NCBI GenBank assembly: GCA_948567375.1
Contig: OX419756.1
Location: 34,078,552 to 34,142,551, forward strand
Origin: Lunularia cruciata
Taxonomy: Eukaryota > Streptophyta > Marchantiopsida > Lunulariales > Lunulariaceae
Reading direction: 5' to 3'
DNA: 64,000 nt
Notes under the pieces: generated by a model
What the model was told of the DNA's origin: nothing
Database searches by the model: none
The model's input: only the letters and a program-made list of their open reading frames with translations
Made by a program: the position numbers and the translations under genes
Part shown: positions 19,840-32,535 of the stretch, piece by piece
Layout of the letters: each line of letters starts with the position of its first letter
Position numbering within the stretch: position 1 is the first letter of the stretch

Positions 19840-22800
19840 CTAGGGCATTGGACCAATCTGTAACAAATTGGTCCGATGTAAAGTAACTTCTGTCATGTAC
19901 TTCCCTAATGCTAAAGCTTCAACCTGTAAGAGGGTTGAGAAGTCACTACAAGTAATTTGATGTCTAACTCTAATCTGCATGTAACAAGGGCAATCAACAA
20001 ACACATGATGCTCATTCTCAACTTTGCTCATAATACACAATTTGCAAAGTCTCATGGAGTGCTCTATCTGCTACCAATGTCCTTGTTCTACTTCTAGTCT
20101 ATGAGAACTAGTTCTATATTGAGCGATAACATGTCTCAATGAAGTAGAAATCCTAGCCAAGAACTAATCTTGCTCACAATACACCAACATAGGATTTACA
20201 AACTGCTGATAGAACACCATCTTGGTACCGGGTTGCTGCCATAAGCAAAGTAAGAACTGCTCCTTGATCACCTCTCGAAGTGCAATAGGCTCCAATCTCC
20301 AATGTTGCTCATAAACATTCCACCTTGTGGCCCATGCAATCAGATCTGTATACCAACCAATAGATAGAGTGGCACAGAAAGCTTGGTAGGGAAGTCTCTC
20401 ATGCTCCATGGACCTCACCTTAGTGGCATATGTGAGAGCCAAGAACAAAGCTTCAGCCTCAAGCGGTAAAAACCCAGTTTCAGCAAGCAACAATACATAA
20501 GGAGTTTGAGTCCTCACTCCAAGTTCATCACACAAAAACAATTTCTGAACTTTCTCCACCTTTTGCCACCATGTCTTCTTAGTACCTGGACCCCAAATCT
20601 GAGCACCATAGAGAACCACCGGCTGCACAAGAGATCTGAACAACACCTTCTTCAACTCCCATGTGGTAAGGTGAGCAAGTCTAGAGCAGTTCATGAGTGA
20701 ATACAAAGCTCTAAAGCCTGCATTGATTCTCATCTTCACACAAGTGGACCAACTATAGTCATGAGAAAACTCAAGACCCAAGTACTTGTAAGAAGAAACT
20801 TGCTCCAATTGTTGTCCATCAAAAAAGAAAGGTGTGACACCTTTAGAACCCACCACAATCACCTTGGACTTGTCAAGGTTCACTTCCATCTTTGTTTGAT
20901 TGCAAAACAAGAGAAGAGAATCCAACAACTTCTGTAAACTTTGTGGATTGGTAGAGAGGAGCACTACATCATCCGCATATATAGTAGTGCATGTATCATC
21001 AAAGAGTCAACCTGTACACCTGTAGCTCCAGCTTCCATAAGCACCCTCTCTAGATCATCGATGAAGATTCCAAACAATGTTGGAGATAGAGAGCAACCTT
21101 GGATCACACCCATTGTGCTAAGGATATCTTGAGAGCTCAAAGATGAAAGTTTCACAACCACCTTCTCATAGAGTCTAGAGATAGCACCAATCAGATCAGC
21201 TGAAATACCAACTTGAGTGAGTCTCTCACTTAGAGATTTCCTAAGCACCTTATCAAAGGCCTTCCTGAAATCAATAAATGCAACATAGAGAGCTCTCCCA
21301 ACACCTTTAGATTTCCACCACAAAACATGGAGTACCAATAGATTATCCAAAGTACTAAAGCCTGATCTGAAACCCGCTTGGCACTTAGCTCGAATTTTGT
21401 GCTTTTCAGCCCAAGTACTCAACCTAGACTCCAAAATTTGACCGTACAACTTGGCAAAGATACTACCCACTAGAATGGTACGGTAATTGGTGACCAGACT
21501 TGTGAATAGTAACTACCTTCTTGAAGCACCATCTATCAGGAAAGCCACACCTGATGGCCTCATTCAAGAGAGAAGTGAGTACTGAAATCAGATGGCTACC
21601 ACCCCACTTCAGAAGTTCAACACATAGTCCATCAAGGTCTTCAGCCTTACCATTGGCCAACTTCTTCAATTGGTAGTGGACATCAGCTTCAGAGATGGTG
21701 AGAGCAGATCCAAGGCAAGGTGCCATGCTTGGAGCATCAGGGTAAAAGTACAGATCCTTCACATATTCACAAAGCTCATTCACGTCCAGCGATGGAGATG
21801 GAGATCTGATGGTTACCTTCTGCCAAAAAGCCTTGGGATTGCTCCTCAATTCAATGCTCAACTCAACCCCCTTGAGTCTCAAGAACGCTCGCTTCTTGCA
21901 CTTCACCAACTTTCTATAAGAGACAAAAGCCTGATTTTGTGCAATCTGATCAAGAGACCTATCCATAGCTTTGATCCTTGCCATTTTACAGTCAGCATCA
22001 AACCACCTATTGCAAGGGAGACCAAGTCTCTTCCTGTGAGAACCTCGTGGAAATAGAGTTGTTGATGTAGATTGAAGAAGTTCAACCAACTGATCACTAC
22101 GTTGTTGAAAATCAGAACTCCACTCCATAGAGCTCAATTTCTCATGGATAGCTTGTTGGTACAAATCTCGCTTGTGAAAATCAAGACGGAGTTTCCCTCT
22201 AAAGGCATGGTCAATAGGTAATGTGGTTCTATTGAGGCAAGAAAGAAGGATGACACAAGATAAAGGTGCATGGTCAGATTCAGGTTGAGGATCTAAAACG
22301 ACAAAATCTGAGACACTGTGTATATCACTGGGTGAGGTGAGCATATAATCTACAGTGCTGGATCCACCAGAAGCAAAGCATGTGCTCTTACAAGTTTCTG
22401 GAAATTGAGAAAGGCCATTCAAGATCTTCAAGCTACAATTGGTACCAAAGCTCAAAAAGTGCTCACTCATGGAGTTGGATATGAGATCTTTAAAAGAGCG
22501 GGACCAAGCACTAGAATGATCTATCAAGCTATGGAAAGGGTCATTCTCAAGGTCACTAAACTCAGGAATCTGAGAGGTTTGGATCCTAGCATTGAAATCA
22601 CCAAGGATAAATAGTGCACCTTTACTTTGAAATTCCAACACATCCTTTGTCAAGGAGTGGAAAGGCTGCATGGTGTTGAGAGATCCGCTTGAATAGATTG
22701 GTGATGTCAATGGGGCAAAGTAACAAACAGCAAGGAAGCAAGGTGTAGCAACTCCTCCAATCCTCAGCCATTGGTATTGTCCACTTGAGTCTTGACCTAT

Positions 22801-23061
22801 CAAAGAGACTGACTTTTCAAAACCAAATCTGACGTAAGTAGCAATACCTCCAAAGCCCCTTCCTCTGTGTTACTTCCGCTTGTTCCAAGTTGAACCAACA
22901 AGAATGAAACCTTCAATGTCTTGAATGGTGTTTCCTTCATGTTCCCATGTCTCCACAAGATTGATCAGATCAGCATTATCCCACACAGGTTTAGCGCTTG
23001 AGTACTTGGTATGTGTGAGACCATGAACATTCCAAAACAACACTCTAAGGGTCTGGAATTG
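19840..23061 (-). pseudogene. LINE ORF2 of copy E, RT active site frameshifted
   Basis: The endonuclease, RT and zinc tail are all present. Lesions are a TAA at about 22,873 (for a CAA codon), a deletion near 21,490 that shifts the frame, a 2-bp insertion (gt to atat in the coding strand) at about 20,975 that turns LLYADDVV into LLYMRMM and a stop, a TAA at about 20,165, and a shift near 20,060. The shared insertion destroys the catalytic YADD motif, so this copy and its sister I could not make active RT from this frame. Confidence 0.85.
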
Positions 23062-23901
23062 CTATGCGGTAGTTGACAATTTCCTTTGGGTGATCACAGC
23101 TCTATTGTCTCTCAAGAATGCAACAAAACCTGCTTGTTGAGCCTCCTTCACTTTTTCTAATTCTCCCTTCTTTGCTTGCCATTGGAGAGGTGTGAGATCA
23201 GGGTCCAACCAAATACGCCGCCCCTTCAGTATAGCCTTGTTATCCATCACTGTATTCCTTTGAGTTTCAGAGCCAAACCTCACCAAAATGCTTCTTGGTT
23301 GTGCACTTTGTTGTCCCAATCTATATGCTTGCAAAATCTGAGGATCATGGACTCTCAAAGAATCAGCAATAAACTCACACACTATGGCCTTGGTGTCTTC
23401 CTTCTCAGTCTCTGGCAAACCTGAAATTCTCAAGTTCTTCATCCTGACCAATTGGTTCTCCTTCTCAACCTCATGCTCTTGCAAGCAAGAGATTTGAGCC
23501 ACCTTAGTAGCTTCATCATAAGACTTCATCTTCACTTCTAGTGTGTCCACAATCTGTTGGAGACCTCCGCCTTGTGTAGCAATATTGTTGGCTTGTGCTC
23601 CCAAGGAAGCAACTTTCTCGGTAGCATCAACCATCCCCTTGGTTGATGTTAACAGAGAAATAGAACTCTTCTTGAGGTCTTGAATCTCTTGGTTGACTAG
23701 GTTCAAAGACTCTTTGACACTATTGATCTCAACCTTTACAAATTCCATATCAGTCATGAGAGTACTCATGCACTGGGACATAGGTGCCATGAAGCTTCTA
23801 AGGTCCTTGTGGAAATCATTTGCTTTCCTATACATTTTAGCTAATTGTTGTTGCTTCATGGCTATATCAGCAATGTCTTTCGCCATCTTGGACTCCTCCA
23901 T
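23062..23901 (-). CDS. LINE ORF1 protein (copy E), open
   Basis: The frame is open for 279 codons from ATG (23,901-23,899) to TAG. It has the coiled-coil N-terminal half, an RRM-like domain with MKNLRISGLPETEK, and the C-terminal RNA-binding domain. A further upstream non-ATG extension is open but not conserved in other copies, so the ATG is chosen as the start. It could still produce an RNA-binding ORF1 protein even though its ORF2 is dead. Confidence 0.8.
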   Translation of the reverse strand: MEESKMAKDIADIAMKQQQLAKMYRKANDFHKDLRSFMAPMSQCMSTLMTDMEFVKVEINSVKESLNLVNQEIQDLKKSSISLLTSTKGMVDATEKVASLGAQANNIATQGGGLQQIVDTLEVKMKSYDEATKVAQISCLQEHEVEKENQLVRMKNLRISGLPETEKEDTKAIVCEFIADSLRVHDPQILQAYRLGQQSAQPRSILVRFGSETQRNTVMDNKAILKGRRIWLDPDLTPLQWQAKKGELEKVKEAQQAGFVAFLRDNRAVITQRKLSTTA

Positions 23902-25385
23902 TGTGACAATCACTTATCACTCACGGTCAATCTGGAAGTTTTACTTCCAACACCAAAAATTTAGGATTTTCAAGTAGGTAGCACTACTGTTTTACAATTG
24001 TAAGCACTACTAGGCTGGTGTTGAAGTAAGGACCTTGAAAAGCTGATTCTAATGAGATAAGAATCATCTCATTTGAATATGTGAGTGCAAAGATACTCTC
24101 TTTCAAATTGGCAGTGCATAGAGATACCAAAGGCTGCAAAATTTGAGGGACCTAGAGCTTCTAATCTGTGACCTGACTTGTAGCAATCAATTTTTCAGTC
24201 TAAAGGTCTGAGGGAGCTGATTCTAAAGACACACAGATCACTTCATTTGGATCATTGAGTACAAAGATACAATAGTTTGAATTTGCACTTCACAATGTTA
24301 TGATGTCCAAAGAGTCACAGATTTCAAACTATCACAACTTCCTTATCTGACCTTCAATTTCTACAAATCAAATCTCTATATAAACCTTACACAATGCTTG
24401 TTCTATTGCCACAAAAACCACTTGATTTGGACCTATAAGTATAGAGCAATCCTACTTCACATGTGCAGATTTTAACACCAAGTAGTTGCAAGTGCTACGA
24501 GAAACAAATGGTGATATCATCTGCGTTGGATATCCAAATCTTTCAAATATGAACTCAATAGAAAGCCTTTGACCATGTAGTTCTTATGACACAAGAATCA
24601 CCTGGATTGGATCTATAAGAACTGGCACTGAAAAGTTGGTACTCCAAACACCAAGATGCACGAGATGTGACAGAATGAGAATTACCACCACTGCTTGCTC
24701 AGACCTCCATGTGCTGCGAGCTTGGCCTTGAAAGAGAGCTTGGAAATCACATATTCTGATGCAGAAATTTTCACTGGATTTGCACTTGTGACCATAGAGC
24801 AATAGCCTTTCCAATTCTCGCACAATAACAAGGACTACTCAAAACTTTCTCAGAATTGAAAAATCCAGATCTCCCTGAGTATTGCTCCAAACTGGACAAG
24901 CTTTACCTTGAAAGAAAGCTCTCAGCATAGCGCCTCTAATGAGACTCCAATCACTCCATTTGCCCAAGTAGTGGCAGAGATACAGTCATTCTAATTTATA
25001 GTCCAAACCCTAAAATCTGCCCAAGATGACAGAATTCGAATCCTTGTAACTCTCTGCACAAATGTGGGTTTTTAGCCTGCTTTATATCTATTGAAAGAGC
25101 TCTTCAAGCGCATCCCTTGCCACAAAAATCACTTAATTTGGACTCCTGATGATGAAGAAACGAACTCTCAAATATTGAACCTCTGTCAGAAAATTCAAGT
25201 ACCCATAACTTTCGCAACAAGGCTCAGAATTTTGTCATGTTGGTGTCCATGGAAAGCTCTTGGCAAGGCGCTTCAAACAAGACCAAAATCGCAAGGTTTG
25301 GATGAGCAAGTGCTGAGATATGAGTTTCTGAATTTTTGGGAAAATCTCCTCTCTCAAACCTTCGAAAATTCTGCTGCTCAAAAAG
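23902..25385 (-). promoter_or_regulatory. LINE copy E leader
   Basis: The minus strand holds the array of about 180-bp units described for copy C, ending next to X at 25,385. It is closely related to the leader of copy I (42,140-43,631). There is no coding capacity beyond short chance frames. Confidence 0.6.
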
Positions 25386-26795
25386 TACTCACGGTAAGGA
25401 TGTGTTATATTAGTGGAGGTTCTTACCATTTGGGTTGAAGAATGCTCTTGCTGAGTTCCAAAGGGTCATGGATATGATCCTAGCTGGATTGAATTTTGCT
25501 TGGTATTATATTGATGACATTTTGGTCTATAGCATTACTATGGAAGAGCATGAGAGATAGTTGTTGGAGGTGTTTGAGAGGTTGAGATCTCATGGACTCA
25601 AATTACATCCTAGGAAATGTAGGTTCTTGCATGAGCAGGTTGAGTATTTGGGTCACACTATCTACCTTGGAGGACTTGGTGTTGAACAAACCCAAGTGGA
25701 GGCTATTGCACGTATTCCTTGGCCTACAAATGTGAGCAGAGTGTGAGCATTCCTTGGGTTGGCAAACTTCTATTGCTACTATGTTAGAGGATTTAGTGCC
25801 ATTGCCAAGGCATTGACAAAGCTGACCAAGCTTACATAGGAGTGGTGTTGGGGAGATGAGCAAGAGAGAGCTTTTGTAGAGCTCAAGGAGAGGTTGACAT
25901 TTGTTCCTATTTTGAGGAGACAGATCAGAGGACTACCATTTCAAGTTCATATTGATTGGAGTATGTTGGAGCTAGGAGTATCGCTCACCTAGCATGATGA
26001 TGAGGAGAAGGAGTTTGTGGTGGCTTATACTAGTCGCTCCAACAATTCAGCGGAGGCAAAGTATAGTTTATATGAGGGAGAGTGCTTGGTAGCAATTTGG
26101 GGAGTAGCACATTTATTATGTTACCTATTTGGTAACCCCTTCACTCTCATCATTGATCATCAGCCGTTGAAGTGGTGGATGGAGTCAGACAAGCTTTCAA
26201 GGAAGCTTGCACACTGTGCTCTGATTTTATAGGAGTATGATTTCATGGTTGTTCACATAGACCTGGAGTGGTGAACCGTGATGTAGATAGGTTGAGTAGA
26301 AACCCATGTCCTAGCCAGCAAGATCAGAGCGGAGCACGTTGGCATGGTGAGACGGATGAGGAAATGGTTCCAAGTTGGCATGCATCGGCCTTTCTATATT
26401 TTCTAAGGCTTTGGTGGTATCTTTCTTAGCACACACAGGAGGAGTTATTGAGGTCATAGATCCAAAGAGTGAAGGTATAAGTACAGCTCAGCAAGACATT
26501 CATTGTGACATCTTAGTGATGGAATATCTTTGCACTAGTCTTATGGGTGGCATAATTAGGGCCAAGGAGAGAGATTGAGTCCTTTAGCAAGCCAAACAAT
26601 TCAGATTGGAGGGAAAACACCTTTTGCATGTATTAGAGGATGGTAGAGTGCAAGTAGTACCACTTCCATCTCAAAGACCACAGTTGGTCCATCATGCTCA
26701 TGAGGAGCTAGGATATTTTGGAGTAAAGCGTGCATATAGCTTACTTCAAAGTCATTATTGATGGTGTGGTATGCAGACTGAGGTACAACAATTTG
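25386..26795 (+). mobile_element. Gypsy element X, right part (RT, RNase H, start of integrase)
   Basis: X resumes with the RT segment matching Y from 59,350 downward: the FLPFGLKNALAEFQ-like block, the catalytic YIDD in YYIDDILVYS, and the thumb. RNase H follows (YEGECLVAIWGVAH, IIDHQPLKWWME) and then the integrase zinc-binding start (HHAHEELGYFGVKR). It ends abruptly at 26,795. Several TAG and TGA codons interrupt it. Confidence 0.85.
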
Positions 26796-26867
26796 TTGAT
26801 AAGGTGCTTAGGAAATCTCTAAGTGAAGACTCATTGAAGTTGGTGTTTCAGCTGATCTGATTGGTGC
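26796..26867 (+). pseudogene. 72-bp LINE RT fragment
   Basis: This piece encodes the RT segment after KAF (DKVLRKSLSE, then the SADLIGA region), with a 1-bp deletion. It lies between the broken end of X and the tail of LINE F. Confidence 0.65.
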
Positions 26868-29279
26868 TATGAACAATGAACAATAAAATATAAAGCCCAG
26901 AAGACCCAAATAGTCAAAAGGTTGGAAACACAATACAAAACATATGAAATGTGAGCCTTGGGCATCTGACTAATCTCTAAAAAATTGGTCCAATGTAAAC
27001 TAATCTTTGTCATAGACTTCCCTAACGCTAAAGCTTCAACTTGCAAGAGAGTAAAGAAATCACTACAAGTAATCAAATGTCTAACTCTGATCAGCATGTA
27101 ACAAGGGCAGTCAACAAACACATGGTGCTTGTCCTCAACTTGCTCATAGTACACAATTTGCAAAATCGCAAAGAGTGCTCTATCTATTGCTAACATCCTT
27201 GTTCTACTTCTATTCTATGAGAACTAGTTCTATACTGAGCAATAATATATCTAAGTGAAGTAGAAATCCTATCCAAGAGATAATCTTGCTCACAATACAC
27301 CAACATAGGATTAAAAAACTGCTAATAGAACACCATCTTGGTACCAAGTTGCTTCCATAAGCAAAGTAAGAACTGCTCCTTGATCACTTCTTGTAGTGCA
27401 AAAGGCTCCAATCTCTAATGTTGCTCATAAATATTCCACCTTGTGGCCCATATAATCAGATCTGTATACCAACCAATAGATAGAGTGGTACAAAATGCTT
27501 GATAGTGAAGTCTCTCATGCTCCATGGACCTCACCTTAGTGGTATACGTGAGAGCTAAAAACAAAGCTTCAACCTCAAGAGGCAAAAACTTTATTTCAAC
27601 AAGCAACAATACATAAGGAGTTTGAGTCCTCACCCCAAATTCATTACACAAAAATAGTTTGTGAACTTTCTCCACCTTTTGCCACCATGTCTTCTTAGTA
27701 CTTGGATCCCAAATTTGGAGTCATTGGATCTGAATAACACCTTCTCCAACTCCCATGTGCTAAGATGAACAAGTTTAGAGCAATTCACGAGTGAATACAA
27801 AGCTATAAACCTTACATTGATTCTCATCTTCACACAAGTAGACCAACCATAGTCATGAGAAAACTCAAGGCCCAAGTACTTATAAGAAGAAACCTACTCC
27901 AACTGCTGTCCATCAAAAAAGAAAGGTGTGAGCCAACTTGTACACCAATACCTCCAGCTTTCATGAGTAGTCTCTCTATATTAGTGATGAAGATTCCAAA
28001 TAGAGTTGGAGATAAAGAGCAGCCTTGAATCACACCCATTGTGCTAAGGATATCTTAGAGCTCAAAGATGAAAGTCTCATAACCACTTTCTCATAGAGTC
28101 TAGAGATAGCACCAATCAAATTGGTTGAAGCACCAACTTCAATGAGTCTCTCACTTAGAGGTTTCCTAAGCATCTTATCAAAGGCCTTCTTGAAATCAAT
28201 AAATGCAACATAGAGACCTCTCCCAACACCCTTAGATTTTCACCACAAAACATGGAGTACTAATAGGTGGTCCAAGGTACTAAAGCCTGATTTGAAATCA
28301 GCTTGGCATTTAGCTCAAATTTTGTAGTTTTCAGCTCAAGTACTTAACCTAGACTCCAAAATTTGACCATACAACTTAGCAAGATACTACCAACTAGTAT
28401 GGTACGGTAATTGGTGACAACATCTCTCTAACCAGACTTGTGAGTAGGAACTACCTTCTTGAAGTACCATCTATGAGGAAATTCACACTTGATTGCCTCA
28501 TTCAAATGAGAAGTGAGTACTTGGATCAGATGGCTACCGCCCCACTTCAGAAGTTCAACACATAGTCCATCAAGGTCTTTAGCCTTACCATTGGCTAACT
28601 TCTTCAATTGGTACTTGACATCATTTTCAGAGATGGTGAGAGTAGATCCAAGGCAAGGTGCCTTGCTTGGAGTATCAGGGAAAAAGAATAGATCCTTCAC
28701 ATAATTAGGATTGTGGTCTAGTGATGGAGATGGGGATCTGATGGTTACCTTCTTCTAGAAAGCCTTGGGATTGCTCCTCAATTCAATGCTCAACTCAACT
28801 CCCTTGAGTCTTAGAAATGATTGCTTCTTGCACTTCACCAATTTTCTATAAGAGACAAAAGCCTGATTTTGTGCAATTTGATCAAGAGATCTATCCATAG
28901 CTTTCATCCTTGCCATTTTACAATCAGCATCATACCACCTATTGCAAGAGAGACCACTTGGTCTCTCTTCTTCTGAGAACCGCTTGGAGACAAAGTAGTC
29001 AACGTAGATTGAAGAAGTTCAACCAACTGATCACTACATTGTTGAAAATCAGAACTCCACTCCATGGAGCTCAATTTCTCATGGATAGCTTGTTGGTACA
29101 GATCTCGCTTGTGAAAATCTAGACGGAGTTTCCCTTTAAAGGCATGGTCAATAGGTAATGTGGTTATCTTGTGGCAAGAAAGAAGGATGGCACAAGATAT
29201 AGGTGAATGGTCAGATTCAAGTTGAGGGTATAAAACAGCAAAATTTGAGACAAGGTGTATATCACCGGGTGAGGTGAAT
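26868..29279 (-). mobile_element. LINE copy F (old, 5'-truncated)
   Basis: The 3' tail is at 26,868. The copy covers the 3' UTR and ORF2 back to the endonuclease residues TSPGDIHLVS, where it meets the 5' end of copy G head to head. It is the most diverged LINE copy of the window, with many stops, small deletions and frameshifts. Confidence 0.8.
26950..29279 (-). pseudogene. LINE ORF2 of copy F, heavily decayed
   Basis: The recognisable parts on the minus strand are the end of the endonuclease (about 29,275-29,150), the linker with GSQKKRD and KLANGKAKDLD, the RT start with a VVPTHKSG segment, IQGCSLSPTLFG at about 28,030, and the C-terminal region with HVFVDCPCYM. The segment carrying the catalytic YADD (about 27,930) has been deleted. 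It has no function left. Confidence 0.8.
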
Positions 29280-30980
29280 AGAGTAGAGAAGAGAAGAGAG
29301 AAGAGAGATTTTGAAAGATTGAAAGAGGAGATTTCCTGAAATTTTGGCATTTCATTCCTCATTACCTACTTGTCCACATTGTGTGATTTTGGTCTTGTTA
29401 GAGATGCCTTGCCAAGAGCTTTCCATAACCACCAAAATTGCAACGTTCTTAGCTTTGTGCCAAGAGTTATGAGTAATTCAATTTTTGGACAGAGGATCCA
29501 TATTTGAGAGTTGATTTCTTCATCAACATGAGTCCAAATGGAGTGATTTTTGTGGCTCTGGATGTGCCTTGAACAATTCTTTTGATAAATATCAATCACA
29601 TTTGAAGATCACATCTTTACAAAAAGTTACAAAGATTCAAATTCTGTCATCTTTGGCAGATTTTAGGGTTTGAACGGCAATTTTGAATGATTGTATCTTT
29701 GCTAATACTTTAACAAATGGAGTGATTAGGTTTTCATTAAAAGCCCCATTCTAGGAGCTTTCTTTCAAGAAAAATCTTGTGCAATTTGGAGCAGTACACA
29801 AATAGTTCTAGAATTTTGAAATCTAAGGAAGCTTGGAGGAGTTTATGTCATTGTGCAAAAATTTGGAGGAGTATTGCTCTGTAGTCACAAGTGCAAATCC
29901 AATTAATATTTTTGCATCAAAATTTGTGACTTTCAAGCTCTTTCTCAAGGTCAAGCTCACGGCATATGGACGTCTGAGCAGGCAGTGGTGACAATTCTCA
30001 TTCTCATCTATTCTTTGTGAATGGTTATTGATTTTGGAGTTTCACTAGCAGATACTCAGATGCTTGTATCTTTTCCAATACTTGAACAAATGGAGTTATT
30101 GGGGTCTCACTAGAAGCCACGTTCCAAGATCTTTCTTTCAAGGCAAAGTTTGGGCAGTTTGGAGCAGTATACAAGGAGTTGTGGATTTGTGAATTCTCTG
30201 GAAGTTTTGAGAACTCCATGCGATAGGACAAAAATTTGGTGAGGTATTGCTCTATGGTCACAAGTGAAAATCCAGTGATTATTGCTGCATCAGAACCTAT
30301 GACTTACAAGCTCTATTTCAAGTAAAAACTAGCAGCATATGGAGGTCTAAGCAAATAGTGGTAACAATTCTCATTCTGTCACAACTCTTGGATCTTGGTG
30401 TTTGGAGTACCAACTTTAGAGGGGTAGTTCTCTTCGCTTCACTGACCCAATTCAGGTGATTTGAATGTCATAAGAACCACATGGTCATAAGCTTTCCATT
30501 GAATCTATAGTTGAGGAATTTGTGGATTGAGTGCAAATGATATGACCAATTGTTTCACTATGATACTTCCAAGTACTTTAAGATCTACCCATGTGTGTAG
30601 ATTCAAGCTATTGTATCGTTGTACTCAATGATCCAAATGAAGTGATCTTTATGTCATTATAATCAACTCATTTACACCTTTACATTGAAAATTGATTGCT
30701 AAAGGTTAGATGACAGATTATAAGCTCTAGGTACCTCAAATTTTGCAGCCTTTGGTATCTCTATGCATGGCAGATTTGGAAGATAGTATCTTTGCACTCA
30801 TTTATTCGAATGAGGTGATTTTTACCTCATTAGAACCAAATTCTCAAGGCCCTTACTTCAACACCTGCTTAGTAGTGCTTAGACCTATAAAACAAAAGCA
30901 ATGCCTACTTGAAAATATTGAAGTTTTGGTGTTGGAAGTAAAACTTCTAGATTGATTGTGAGTGATTAGTGATTGGCACA
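29280..30980 (+). promoter_or_regulatory. LINE copy G leader
   Basis: This plus-strand leader of about 1.7 kb starts with gagaagagaagagagaagag-like sequence and ends at the ORF1 ATG at 30,981. It follows the ~180-bp unit pattern of copy C across its whole length. Confidence 0.6.
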
Positions 30981-31820
30981 ATGGAGGAGTCCAAGATGGT
31001 GAAAGATATTGCTGATAAAGCCTTGAAGCAGCAACAATTAGTAGAAATGTATAGGAAATCTAGTGATTTCCACAAAGAGCTAGGAAGCTTCTTTGCACCT
31101 ATGTCCTAGTGCATGAGTACTCTCATGACTGATATGGAAATTGTAAAGGTTGAGATCAGTAGCATAAAAGAGTCCTTGAACCTAGTCAACCAAGAGATTC
31201 AAGATGTGAAGAAGAGTACTATCTTGCTGTTAATATCAACCAAGAGGATGGTTGATGCTACCAAAAAAGTTGCTTCCTTGGGAACACAAGCTTGCAACAT
31301 TGCTATACAAAGTGGAGGGCTCCAACAGATTGTGGACACATTAAAAGTGAAGATGAGGTCATATGTTGAAGCTACTAAGGTGGCTCAAATCTCTCACTTG
31401 CAAGAGCATGAGGTTGAGAAGGAGAAAAAATTGGTCAAAATGAAGAACTTGAGAATATAAGGTTTGCCAAAGACTTAGAAGGAAGGCACCAAGGCCATAG
31501 TGTATGAGTTTCTTACTAATTCTTTGAGATTCCATGATCCTAAGATTTTGCAAGCATATAGATTGGGACAACAAGGTGCACAACCAAGAAGCATTTTGGT
31601 GAAGTTTGGCTCAAAAACTCAAAGGAATTTAGTGATGGCAAACAAGGCTATACTAAAGAGGTGGCATATCTGGTTGGACCCTGATCTCACATCTCTCCAA
31701 TGGCAAGCAAAGAAGAGAGAATTAGCAAAAGTGAAGGAGGCTCAACAAGCAATTTTTGTTGCATTCTTGCAAGAAAATAGAGTTGTGATCACCCAAAGGA
31801 AGTTTTCAACTACCACATAG
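30981..31820 (+). pseudogene. LINE ORF1 protein (copy G), several stops
   Basis: It aligns with the 279-codon ORF1 from MEESKMVKDIAD. Stops lie at about 31,109 (TAG), 31,457 (TAA, after LKNLRI-type residues) and 31,475 (TAG). The ending is ACA TAG CAA TTC, so the shared stop context is kept in this diverged copy too. Confidence 0.8.
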
Positions 31821-32436
31821 CAATTCCAGACCCTTAAAGTATTGTTTTGGAATGTTCATGGCCTCACACATACCAAGTACTCCAACGCTAAACCTATGTG
31901 GGATGATGTTGATATGATCAATCTTGTGGATACATGGCAACATGAAGGAAATACCATTCAAGATATTAAAGGATTCTCTCTTGTTGGTTCAACTTGGAAC
32001 AAGCAGAGGCAACATAGAGGAAGAGGCTTTGGAGGAATTGCAACTTTTGTCATATTTAGCTTTGAAAAATCAGTCTCTTTGACAGGCCAAGATTCAAGTA
32101 GACAATACCAATGGTTGAGGATTGGAGGAGTTGCTACACCTTGCTTCCTTGTTGTTTGTTACTTTGCGCTATTGACATCACCAATTTATTCAAGAGGAGT
32201 GTTCAATATCATGCACCCTTTCCACTCATTGCCAAAGGATGTGTTGGAATTTCAAAGTAAAGGTGCAGTACTTGTTCTTGGTGATTTCAATGCTAGGATC
32301 CAAGCTTCTAAGATTCCTGAGTTTAGTGACCTTGAGAATGATCCTTTCCATATTTTGATAGACAATTCTAGTGCTTGGTCTTGCTCTTCCAAAGATCTCA
32401 TGTCCAACTCCATGAGTGAGCACTTTTTGAGCTTTG
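31821..32436 (+). pseudogene. LINE ORF2 of copy G, first part (endonuclease)
   Basis: The endonuclease runs in phase from the ORF1 stop: LFWNVHGLTH, LVDTWQH, LVLGDFNARI. It is interrupted at 32,436 by the tail of copy H; the frame resumes at 37,002. The residue following LV in the metal-binding ETWEH motif is D here instead of E. Confidence 0.85.
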
Positions 32437-32535
32437 AAACAATGAAACAATAAAATATAAAGCCCGAAAGACCCAAAGAGTCAAAAGGCTAAAAACACAA
32501 TACAAAACACATGAAATGTGAGCCTAGGCAATGGC

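Larger units (their letters stand above)
19750..25385 (-). mobile_element. LINE copy E (full length)
   Basis: The 3' tail begins at 19,750, then come ORF2 (to 23,061), TAG (23,062-23,064), ORF1 and a leader reaching about 25,385. Beyond it Gypsy element X resumes. E and copy I share many variants, including a 2-bp insertion in the RT active site, so they are sister copies at different sites. Confidence 0.85.
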
